From: Planktosalinus sp963977065
GTDB taxonomy: Bacteria; Bacteroidota; Bacteroidia; Flavobacteriales; Flavobacteriaceae
Length of the DNA: 64,000 nucleotides
Reading direction: 5' to 3'
Assembly: GCA_963977065.1 (NCBI GenBank)
Contig: CAXBNF010000007.1
Span: 47,618-111,617, forward strand
In this document: piece by piece, positions 53,020 to 59,790 of the stretch
How the letters are laid out: each line of letters opens with the position of its first letter
Position numbering within the stretch: position 1 is the stretch's first letter
Notes under the pieces: generated by a model
Seen by the model: only the letters and a program-made list of their open reading frames with translations
Databases searched by the model: none
What the model was told of the DNA's origin: nothing
Made by a program: the position numbers and the translations under genes

Positions 53020-53879
53020 TGGAACTCATCTATCTCGAATTTGACTTTAAGGTCACACCCACAGAGATTGGGAGAGACATCCTCATTGCCAAATTAGGCT
53101 ATGTCGGCTTTGAAAGCTTTTTAGAAAACGATGATGGTGTGACTGCTTACATCCAGAAAAAAGAATGGAATGAAAAACTACTTGAAGAAGTAGATATACT
53201 CTCCAACCCCGAATTTGACATTCAGTACACCCAAAAAGAAATCGAGCAGGTCAATTGGAATGAAGAGTGGGAAAAAAACTTTGAACCCATACTCGTTGAC
53301 AATCATTGCTCAGTGAGAGCACCTTTTCACTTAAAACCGGATGTGGAGTTTGACATCATTATCGAGCCCAAAATGTCTTTTGGAACCGGGCATCACGAGA
53401 CCACACATATGATGATTCAACACATCCTTAACAACGAATGGAACGGTAAAAAGGTGCTGGATATGGGATGTGGTACCGCTGTTTTGGCAATTCTCGCCGA
53501 AATGAAAGGCGCCAAACACATTGATGCCATCGACATTGACAACTGGTGTTATTTGAACTCCATAGAAAATGCTGAGCGCAACCATTGCAAGCACATCACC
53601 GTTTATGAAGGCGATGCGTCATTGTTGACCGGAAAAAACTATGACACTATCATTGCCAACATCAACAGAAACATTCTACTCAACGATATGGCAACTTATG
53701 CCGCGTGCATAAAACCAGGCGGCGAACTCTACCTCAGCGGATTCTACACTGAAGACCTGGAGATTATCAAAGCTGAATGCAATAAAAACAAGTTACTGTT
53801 CGTTGAAAATGGGGAGCGTAACAATTGGGTTGCGGCAAAATTTATTAAATTTGACACGAGCGCAGCGAACTGTGCGTAG
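53019..53879 (+). CDS. prmA: Ribosomal protein L11 methyltransferase
   Basis: A 286-residue protein with the PrmA N-terminal domain (FDFKVTPTEIGRDILIAKL) and a methyltransferase domain with MSFGTGHHETTHMMI, VLDMGCGTAVLAILA and the NPPY-like ANINRNILL. It trimethylates ribosomal protein L11. The family end is near NWVAAKFIKF; the last eight residues (DTSAANCA) appear to be a small read-on caused by a shifted stop. It is translationally coupled to tpiA and precedes clpS by 26 bp. Confidence 0.94.
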   Translation: MELIYLEFDFKVTPTEIGRDILIAKLGYVGFESFLENDDGVTAYIQKKEWNEKLLEEVDILSNPEFDIQYTQKEIEQVNWNEEWEKNFEPILVDNHCSVRAPFHLKPDVEFDIIIEPKMSFGTGHHETTHMMIQHILNNEWNGKKVLDMGCGTAVLAILAEMKGAKHIDAIDIDNWCYLNSIENAERNHCKHITVYEGDASLLTGKNYDTIIANINRNILLNDMATYAACIKPGGELYLSGFYTEDLEIIKAECNKNKLLFVENGERNNWVAAKFIKFDTSAANCA

Positions 53880-53905
53880 CAAAACTTGAACTTTGAACCA
53901 AAACA

Positions 53906-54181
53906 GTGAGCACTAAAGAAAAAATACAGGAAGAAGTTGATATTCTTACAGACGAGCAGAAGAACAACGAGATTGTTTTGTTTAATGACGATGTCAATAC
54001 TTTCGACCATGTGATTGAAACCCTTGTTTATGCCTGTGAACACACCCCCATTCAGGCAGAGCAGTGTGCCTGGATTGTGCATTACAAAGGTAAATGTACT
54101 GTTAAGACCGGTTCTTATGAAGAGCTAGAACCCCGATGCAGCCTCCTGTTGGATGCCGGTTTGAGTGCTGAAATTGTTTAA
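53906..54181 (+). CDS. clpS: ATP-dependent Clp protease adaptor (GTG start)
   Basis: A 91-residue protein with the ClpS core: VLFNDDVNTFDHVIETL, then AEQCAWIVHYKGKCTVKTG and a final LDAGLSAEIV. It delivers N-degron substrates to ClpAP/ClpCP. The only sensible start is the GTG at 53906. No clpA or clpC is beside it, as is often the case in this phylum. Confidence 0.93.
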   Translation: MSTKEKIQEEVDILTDEQKNNEIVLFNDDVNTFDHVIETLVYACEHTPIQAEQCAWIVHYKGKCTVKTGSYEELEPRCSLLLDAGLSAEIV

Positions 54182-54187
54182 ATTCTC

Positions 54188-54218
54188 TTTGCCCAAAGTA
54201 AAATAAAAGGTATATTTG
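54188..54218 (+). promoter_or_regulatory. Promoter of tRNA-Arg
   Basis: TTTG (54188-54191), 19-bp spacer and TATATTTG (54211-54218) match the Bacteroidota consensus exactly, 12 bp before the mature tRNA 5' end. Confidence 0.85.
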
Positions 54219-54230
54219 CACCCTCAAAAT

Positions 54231-54304
54231 GGCCTCGTGGCGCAACTGAATAGCGCATCTGATTACGGCTCAGAAGGTTACAGGTTTGAATCCTGTCGAG
54301 GTCA
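54231..54304 (+). tRNA. tRNA-Arg (anticodon ACG)
   Basis: 74 nt. The acceptor arm GGCCTCG pairs with CGAGGTC, with a D arm GCGC/GCGC, an anticodon arm TCTGA/TCAGA enclosing TTACGGC (anticodon ACG), and T arm ACAGG/CCTGT around TTTGAAT. CCA is not encoded. The last bases of the gene recur 111 bp downstream (see repeat entries), marking it as an integration target. Confidence 0.95.
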
Positions 54305-54305
54305 C
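54291..54305 (+). repeat. att-like repeat, copy 1 (3' end of tRNA-Arg)
   Basis: TCCTGTCGAGGTCAC spans the T-arm/acceptor 3' strand of the tRNA. It is repeated exactly at 54402-54416. Confidence 0.75.
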
Positions 54306-54324
54306 GAATAAATAGTTCAATAAG

Positions 54325-54356
54325 AAAAAACGCCAAGTTTACTTGAGCGTTTTTTT
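54325..54356 (+). terminator. Terminator of tRNA-Arg
   Basis: ACGC-CAAGT and ACTTG-AGCGT pair around a short TT loop, with A-run before and T-run after, 20 bp beyond the tRNA. Confidence 0.85.
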
Positions 54357-54401
54357 GTTTGAACTATTTTCAAAGCGGAGCTTTGTCAGGATGCGAAGCA
54401 C

Positions 54402-54416
54402 TCCTGTCGAGGTCAC
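54402..54416 (+). repeat. att-like repeat, copy 2 (exact)
   Basis: TCCTGTCGAGGTCAC, identical to the tRNA-Arg 3' end over 15 bp, in non-coding DNA. This is what the other end of an integrated or excised element leaves behind. Confidence 0.7.
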
Positions 54417-54429
54417 TTAATGCAGAAAG

Positions 54430-54455
54430 TCCGCTCTGATAAGAGCGGATTTTTT
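54430..54455 (+). terminator. Orphan terminator within the scar
   Basis: TCCGCTCT (54430-54437) pairs with AGAGCGGA (54442-54449), then six T. No gene lies between it and the tRNA terminator, so the transcript it once ended is missing or is an alternative tRNA read-through. Confidence 0.8.
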
Positions 54456-54568
54456 GTTTTACGTAGGGATGGAAAGCCAACGCTTTTCAATCGCGTAGTA
54501 AAATAAAAAATCGAAGGCGATAGCCGGTGGACTTTCTATTTTCAGGCGGGGGCTCAAAGGAAAGCTAC

Positions 54569-54583
54569 TCCTGTAATAGTCAC
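54569..54583 (+). repeat. att-like repeat, copy 3 (degraded)
   Basis: TCCTGTAATAGTCAC matches the tRNA end at 11 of 15 positions, with all four differences in the centre. It may mark a second, older integration event or a variant core; confidence is low. Confidence 0.35.
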
Positions 54584-54814
54584 TAATTAAAATTTAAAAA
54601 GTGCCAAAACCACACTGATCATAGGAAAAACGTGGTTTTTCAACACTTTAGACGTTCATTAAAATTGGTTTGTTTTAGTTCAATTCGTCAGGTATACGTC
54701 AGTTATTTTTTCAAACTGTCAGTTAACTGACAGATTCAACTTTTTTAGCTAACCATCGGGTACTGTGGTTTTTGACTTTCGTCGAATAATGTTTAACCAT
54801 TAAGACGATTTATC

Positions 54815-55243
54815 ATGCGTACCAAAAACACCTTCTCAATTTCGTTCTGGGCAGACCTAAAAAATGCCAAAAACGACAAAGCTCTCATTTATGCAAGAGT
54901 AACTGTTAATTCCAAAAGAGTAAACATATGTCTCAAAAGAAAAGTTTACATCAATGACTGGGATTCCAAAAAAAGCAAAGTCAAAGGAACATCACAACAC
55001 GCAAGACAAACATATCTTTATCTTGACCAGGTACAAGCCAGGTTGTTCCAGATCTTCCAGGACTTCAAGTTCAAAGGAGAATTCATCACTGCTCAATTAG
55101 TCAAAGCAGCCTATAACGGTGAAGCTAATTCAGACAAAACGCTCCTCAACATCTTTAGTTACCACGAGAAAAAAATCGAAAACACACTTGCTTTGGGTAC
55201 CATTAGAAACATCGAGGTTTCCACCGGTTATGTATATAGGTAA
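54815..55243 (+). pseudogene. Truncated tyrosine recombinase (integrase) remnant
   Basis: A 142-residue frame MRTKNTFSISFWADLKNAKN that matches the N-terminal arm-binding domain of Bacteroidota site-specific integrases (ALIYARVTVNSKRVNICLKR; DWDSKKSKVKG) and the beginning of the SAM-like core-binding domain (GTIRNIEVSTGYV). Full-length relatives are about 400 residues. The frame stops at 55241 and the catalytic R-H-R-Y domain is absent downstream. Thus it cannot catalyse recombination. With the att-like repeats at tRNA-Arg it is the footprint of a lost integrative element. Confidence 0.8.
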
Positions 55244-55928
55244 GGATATAAAGTATAAATTCCTTCAGTAAATTCAATCATACCTTGGATGAAAAATAAT
55301 GAGCTTATCAAAAGTATAAATATTTTTATTTTATTAAGGAATGTCTTTTAGAACAGCTTTTTAGCAGCAGTACTTGAGCAGCAGGATGCGATTAACTACG
55401 CTGAATCTTCGATTTCCTCATTCGTCGGAATGACAAAAAAAAACGAAAATTGTCACACCGACAGAGCGAGCCACTAGCGACGAGGTGTCTTATCAGATTA
55501 AGCACTCAACAGTGAGTAACAGCCACTGAGTAACAGGATGAGATTCCTCTTTGACCAGAATGACAAAAGGAAGGAATGTAATTCTCATACTTTCCCTGTC
55601 TCCCCCTCTCCCTGCATCCCAATCTCCTTCATCACATTTCCTGTCAGAAAAGTTGTTTCCGGCGCTTTTCAGCGAAAAGATTTTTTGAATTCTTAAAAAA
55701 ATAGACACACCATTTTTAACAAACAAACAAAACATTCCGTATACTTCAGTAACTTTTTTTACATGTTATTGTTAATCAGATAATTGAATGATATAATAAC
55801 AATTCAATTATCCTCAATTCAAGCTAAAATATTTTTAAACATCCCTAAATATTTAACAATTTTATCATTTGAATATCAATGCCCGGTAGTACATTTGCAC
55901 CGTATAATTAATAACACATACACCCAAA
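55244..55928. other. Non-coding region with degraded dispersed-repeat sequence
   Basis: 685 bp without a credible gene. It includes an imperfect inverted repeat (GTCGGAATGACA at 55424-55435 versus TGTCACACCGAC at 55451-55462) and a second AATGACAAAAGG-type piece near 55557, which look like the short dispersed intergenic sequences common in Flavobacteriaceae. The right end (55868-55897) is the promoter of the next gene. It probably includes the missing part of the integrated element in decayed form. Confidence 0.55.
55868..55897 (+). promoter_or_regulatory. Promoter of the coiled-coil lipoprotein gene
   Basis: TTTG (55868-55871), 18-bp spacer and TACATTTG (55890-55897), both elements perfect. 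The ATG is 32 bp after the -7 box. Confidence 0.82.
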
Positions 55929-56456
55929 ATGAGAAACATTTTAATGATTCTAGTCGTAGTTGCAATTGCAATGACATCTTGTAACAATGACAAACAAGTA
56001 TTGTCAAATTCGTTTGACAGTTTACAAAAAGAAAGCGACAGCCTTCTTCAAGTGCACACAGCTCTTAAAAGCAGCCACAGCACAAACATGAGTGCTTATG
56101 TAGCCACTTCAGAAATAATGGACGGTAAAACCTTCCAGGATTCTGCGTTGCTTGCAAACCTAGTGTCTCAAGAAGTAGTATTGAAAAACCACGATGCACA
56201 AATTGCAAAAATGGAACAATTGTTAAACGGACATCAGGAATTAAAAGCCACTTTCCCCAACTTAACTCCTGAGGAAATGCAAGCTCAAATTGATGTTATG
56301 ACTGCCGAACTTGAAGAGATCAAAACTACACAAATCACGTTGAGTGAGGAGCACGTAACACTTGGTCAGCAATTAGCTCAAATCAATGAGGAGTTCAAAA
56401 AACAAGAACTCACCGCTGAAGTAAAGCAGGAAGTAAAGCAACAAGCTAAGCAATAA
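55929..56456 (+). CDS. Coiled-coil lipoprotein of unknown function
   Basis: A 175-residue protein. The lipoprotein signal MRNILMILVVVAIAMTSCNN places the lipidation Cys at 18. The rest is predicted helical and rich in Gln, Glu and Leu with heptad-like spacing, ending in a Lys/Gln-rich tail (QEVKQQAKQ). No enzymatic motif is seen. It may be a periplasmic spacer or envelope-linking lipoprotein of Lpp type by analogy only. It has its own perfect promoter and terminator, so it is an independently expressed gene. Confidence 0.78.
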   Translation: MRNILMILVVVAIAMTSCNNDKQVLSNSFDSLQKESDSLLQVHTALKSSHSTNMSAYVATSEIMDGKTFQDSALLANLVSQEVVLKNHDAQIAKMEQLLNGHQELKATFPNLTPEEMQAQIDVMTAELEEIKTTQITLSEEHVTLGQQLAQINEEFKKQELTAEVKQEVKQQAKQ

Positions 56457-56480
56457 GCTTTCTTGAAAAAATCAAATCCT

Positions 56481-56512
56481 AGACCCGGCTTTTTAAGTCG
56501 GGTCTTTTTTTT
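56481..56512 (+). terminator. Terminator of the coiled-coil lipoprotein gene
   Basis: AGACCCGGC pairs with GTCGGGTCT (one G-U) across a seven-base loop, followed by eight T. Confidence 0.92.
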
Positions 56513-56716
56513 ACACCTAATGGAAGAACTCTGAATACACCAAAGTTTCATGCAACATCAGGGACGTACAAAATACCAAATTCCAAAACAAACTTGAATT
56601 ACACTCGTTCTTAGGTCTTCGATTACCTATCATCCGTCATCGAAAAAACTCAATCCCTTAATTTCTCAATAACTCATAAACTAAAATACCCATTAACTCA
56701 CCAACTCAAACTCCCA

Positions 56717-56747
56717 TTGCCCATTCCCCAAATCCTCCGTATCTTTA
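56717..56747 (+). promoter_or_regulatory. Candidate promoter of apt
   Basis: TTG (56717-56719), 20-bp spacer and TATCTTTA (56740-56747), seven of eight matching the -7 consensus where defined, 18 bp before the ATG. Confidence 0.55.
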
Positions 56748-56765
56748 GTCTCAAATACAGTCACA

Positions 56766-57278
56766 ATGAACTTACAGGATTACATTCGCACCATCAACGA
56801 CTTCCCCAAACAGGGCATCGTTTTTAAAGACATCACGCCCCTGCTCAACAGCCCCGAGGCAACTACCGCTTGCTTAAACCAATTGCTTGCAATGTTGGGA
56901 GATCAAAAAATCGACAAGGTAGTAGGTATCGAGTCGCGCGGGTTTTTCTTTGCCACCTTATTAGCGCAAAAACTCAATGCCGGCTTTGTGCCCATTAGAA
57001 AACCGGGAAAGCTGCCACACATCACCGTCAAACGCAGTTATGCCCTCGAGTATGGCGATGACCATATCGAAATGCACATCGATGCTCTTGAAAAAGGAGA
57101 CCGGGTATTGTTGCACGACGATGTTCTCGCCACCGGAGGAACTGCAAAAGCCGCCTGCGAAATCATCGAGCACCTGGGCGGCCATATCGTGCAGTGTAAT
57201 TTTTTAATGGAACTGGAATTCCTGAATGGAAGAAATAAGATTGCAAACTATGATGTGAAGTCGGTTTTGAAGTTTTAG
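56766..57278 (+). CDS. apt: Adenine phosphoribosyltransferase
   Basis: A 170-residue protein of normal Apt length: IRTINDFPKQGIVFKDITPLL at the start, GIESRGFFFATLLA, RKPGKLPH, and the PRPP loop VLLHDDVLATGGTAKA. It salvages adenine to AMP using phosphoribosyl pyrophosphate. It converges on the agmatine-deiminase-like gene without a clear terminator in the 56-bp gap. Confidence 0.97.
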   Translation: MNLQDYIRTINDFPKQGIVFKDITPLLNSPEATTACLNQLLAMLGDQKIDKVVGIESRGFFFATLLAQKLNAGFVPIRKPGKLPHITVKRSYALEYGDDHIEMHIDALEKGDRVLLHDDVLATGGTAKAACEIIEHLGGHIVQCNFLMELEFLNGRNKIANYDVKSVLKF

Positions 57279-57334
57279 ACAATAGACATTAGAAGTTAGA
57301 AATTAAATCTACTCCTAACTTCTAAGCTCTAACT

Positions 57335-59080
57335 TTATTTCACCACCACCTTCTTATGCACACTACCAAACGCACCGCTAAAGGTTACAAACAAAGTCCC
57401 TTTCCAATTTGGATTCAGATTGATGGTAATTTTTCCGTTGCCGTTTTCGATAGTGTTTTCATACAATTGTTGCCCCAACACATTGTGAATGCTAATGTTG
57501 ATTTCACCAAGAATGTTGTTCAAGTTAAAAGAAACCTCATTTGAAGCGGGGTTGGGATAGGGTCCCACGATGTTGTTTTCTGCCCACTCCCCTGCTGAAA
57601 GGCTGGTAATCTCAAAAGTCCAAAAACCTTCGGGAGCTACCAGGGGTCTTGTTAAGGTCTTACCGGTATTGGCTTCCGCCCAAATATAATACTCAATACT
57701 CGTGGCATTTGATGGAACATTCAATTCGCTTACCCAAATGTCATCATTGTCAAACGTCATCGCCGTTTCCTGAAAGTTGGTATCTCCGGTCTCCCTCCAA
57801 AATACAGTAGCTTCATTAATGCCTGTATTATGTTTGATCATCGCATCCACAGGAATCCCAACAGTAGTGTTTGACTCCTCAATGGGTTGGTGCACAATCC
57901 ACAGCGGGTCTGCCACACCAATAGCGTGTGTAATACAGTGAATCGCTCCACTTTGAGAAATTAAATTTTCTCCGGGGTTATCTACATCTATACCCACGAT
58001 GGTATATCCGGGAAGTAATTCTTCATACTGTGCAAGTGCAGGGCCATCTACTTCAGGTCTGTATGTAGGAACAATAACGGTTCCATTGACAAAAACCGAA
58101 TTGGTATAGGTTCTGTAAAAGCCCCCGGTATCCGGATGATTACCCCCGGTGCTGGGTGGTGCATCAATCCATTCAATTTTATAATCGGTTCCAAAAGGCG
58201 ATTGAAAGGTGGAGGTTACATAATCAATATTGGCTTCAATCTGCGGACCGTCTGCCACTCCGGTAGGGTATCTGCTCACCAGTATGGTTTCTTCATCCAG
58301 CAACTTCATATGCATATCGATATGATCAATGGGGTCCCAAGGGGTTTGATCCATCTTGATATATCGTGTAATTCCCTGGTAATTGAACATAATGTCATCA
58401 ATCTCAGCCTCGGTTTTGGGTGTGACTCCATAGGGGTTACCGGGCTCATTTTCTTCCAGAATTAATTTGGAAGCAAAAGCAGTTCCCATTCCGTCACTCA
58501 TAAAATTCCCCCCGGTATTCACCAGGTCATTAGTACCTGAATTGGTTCGGTAAATGGGAATCCCCACATAATTGGCGTGTGCAACAGGCATTGCATTATC
58601 AAGTGGCCTGGGGCGGTTGTAAATCCAGTCAACCAAAGCACGGTCTTCCACATCATTTTCATAAATGGTATTGCCGGCATAGTCTCGTATCCAAATCGTA
58701 TTGCTGGGGGCATCGAGAAATTCAACCTGACTCATATCCACACCGTTTGAGTTAAGAAAAGAAGAAACAGTGCCCTGATTTTGAGTGGTGATTAGTACCT
58801 TACATTCTTCAACCGCTGCTTGTACAATCTGAAGCAATATATTTTCAAATTGATTGGTCCATCGTATGACCAAATATTCTATTTCTTCCCACTCGGCCGC
58901 AGTTCTCACCGGAACACTGGGCGGGGGTGTGATTTGAGTACTTTTAAATTGAAAATCGGCTACGAGACCTTTTTCAGTCTCTGATAGTCCTTTGGGCAAT
59001 AGAGGTTCTTGCTGGGCCTGTATCTGAAATACTGTTGAAATCAACATACAACACAAAAGCACGGGAAATAACTTTTTCAT
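57335..59080 (-). CDS. Secreted agmatine deiminase/PAD-family protein with T9SS sorting domain
   Basis: A 581-residue protein with a signal peptide (ending FQIQAQ). The deiminase domain (about 50-400) has TNQFENILLQIVQ, WIRDYAGNTIY, NTGGNFMSDG, WDPIDHIDMHMKLL and the Cys-containing GAIHCITHAIG, so the catalytic Asp/His/Cys set of the guanidino-group-modifying fold is present. An interdomain region is followed by a sorting domain from GPYPNPASNEVSF to HKKVVVK. The substrate may be agmatine or peptidyl-arginine; the latter is known for the secreted Porphyromonas enzyme. The frame extends to 59143; the ATG at 59080 precedes the signal peptide. Confidence 0.88.
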   Translation of the reverse strand: MKKLFPVLLCCMLISTVFQIQAQQEPLLPKGLSETEKGLVADFQFKSTQITPPPSVPVRTAAEWEEIEYLVIRWTNQFENILLQIVQAAVEECKVLITTQNQGTVSSFLNSNGVDMSQVEFLDAPSNTIWIRDYAGNTIYENDVEDRALVDWIYNRPRPLDNAMPVAHANYVGIPIYRTNSGTNDLVNTGGNFMSDGMGTAFASKLILEENEPGNPYGVTPKTEAEIDDIMFNYQGITRYIKMDQTPWDPIDHIDMHMKLLDEETILVSRYPTGVADGPQIEANIDYVTSTFQSPFGTDYKIEWIDAPPSTGGNHPDTGGFYRTYTNSVFVNGTVIVPTYRPEVDGPALAQYEELLPGYTIVGIDVDNPGENLISQSGAIHCITHAIGVADPLWIVHQPIEESNTTVGIPVDAMIKHNTGINEATVFWRETGDTNFQETAMTFDNDDIWVSELNVPSNATSIEYYIWAEANTGKTLTRPLVAPEGFWTFEITSLSAGEWAENNIVGPYPNPASNEVSFNLNNILGEINISIHNVLGQQLYENTIENGNGKITINLNPNWKGTLFVTFSGAFGSVHKKVVVK

Positions 59081-59294
59081 AGGTAAATTTTGAAACATAC
59101 AATTAATTGATCGCATTTTTTGTAACATACAGTTTCCAGGCAAGTAAAAGAAGTTGCCACTTTTTGGCCTTACTTAAGTCCAGACGTTGCTTTGTTAAGC
59201 TGGGTAAAAGGAGCTTGTTGAGTTTTGCCAAAAGCTTGAAAACAGTTTTTTTCACCCGCCTAAGTTACAAAATAAAGTGAAAAGAGTGAAAACA

Positions 59295-59331
59295 AAAAAA
59301 AACCCTCTCCTAATCAAATAGAAGAGAGTTC
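59295..59331 (-). terminator. Terminator of rpsT
   Basis: On the minus strand AACTCTC pairs with GAGAGGGTT (slightly bulged), then eight or more T. It begins 26 bp beyond the rpsT stop. Confidence 0.7.
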
Positions 59332-59356
59332 AGATTCTTTAAATAAGTAGTTAACT

Positions 59357-59608
59357 CTATAAAGAGGCTACGTGTTTTGCCAGTTTTGATTTTAAATTGG
59401 CGGCTTTGTTATCGTGAATGATATTTTTCTTAGCCAATTTATCAATCATAGACACAACAGAAGGATACTGTTTTTCAGCCTCTGCTTTGTCTTCAGTTTC
59501 TTTCAATTTTTTGATTGCAGTTCTGGTTGACTTATGCTGATAACGGTTGATAACGCGTTTCGCTTCGCTGCTTCTAATTCTCTTTAACGCCGACTTGTGA
59601 TTTGCCAT
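59357..59608 (-). CDS. rpsT: 30S ribosomal protein S20
   Basis: An 83-residue, strongly basic protein beginning MANHKSALKRIRSSEAKRVIN with a helical body and KKNIIHDNKAANLKSKLAKHV at the end: typical bacterial S20, which binds 16S rRNA in the small subunit. It lies directly downstream of tRNA-Glu on the same strand. Confidence 0.97.
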   Translation of the reverse strand: MANHKSALKRIRSSEAKRVINRYQHKSTRTAIKKLKETEDKAEAEKQYPSVVSMIDKLAKKNIIHDNKAANLKSKLAKHVASL

Positions 59609-59641
59609 TTGTACTTTTCTTAATTTGTAATTCGTTGTTTG

Positions 59642-59713
59642 TAGTCCGTAGGGGAATCGAACCCCTGTTACCAGGATGAAAACCTGGCGTCCTAACCCCT
59701 AGACGAACGGACC
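59642..59713 (-). tRNA. tRNA-Glu (anticodon TTC)
   Basis: 72 nt. On the minus strand GGTCCGT pairs with ACGGACT (first pair G-U) plus discriminator A. The anticodon arm CCAGG/CCTGG encloses TTTTCAT with anticodon TTC, and the T arm is AGGGG/CCCCT around TTCGATT. CCA is not encoded. It sits between proS and rpsT. Confidence 0.95.
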
Positions 59714-59790
59714 ATGCACTTTTAATTGCGGATGCAAAAATACAATTATTTTTGAAAGCTACAATTGCTTAACAAACTTTTTTATTTTTT

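Larger units (their letters stand above)
54305..54814. other. Integration-scar intergenic region downstream of tRNA-Arg
   Basis: These 510 bp hold no gene. They contain two terminators (54325-54356 and 54430-54455), one exact and one degraded copy of the tRNA-Arg 3' end, and a mosaic of short GC-richer pieces. A truncated integrase gene follows. I read it as the residue of one or more mobile elements that used the tRNA as attachment site. Confidence 0.6.
56457..56765. other. Intergenic region with low-complexity C/A-rich stretch
   Basis: 309 bp. The first 55 bp are the lipoprotein terminator. The rest, particularly 56640-56760, is low-complexity sequence made of C, A and T with many CTCA/CCCA runs and no reading frame. 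The apt promoter is at its right end. Confidence 0.6.

Noticed and set aside
55493..55735. 80-residue minus-strand frame near the integrase remnant
   Set aside because: Composition and lack of a recognisable domain or promoter fit decayed repeat DNA; it covers parts of the dispersed repeat pieces.
54231..55928. An intact mobile element or genomic island at tRNA-Arg
   Set aside because: The integrase lacks its catalytic domain and there is no cargo, relaxase or mobilisation gene. It is a scar only.
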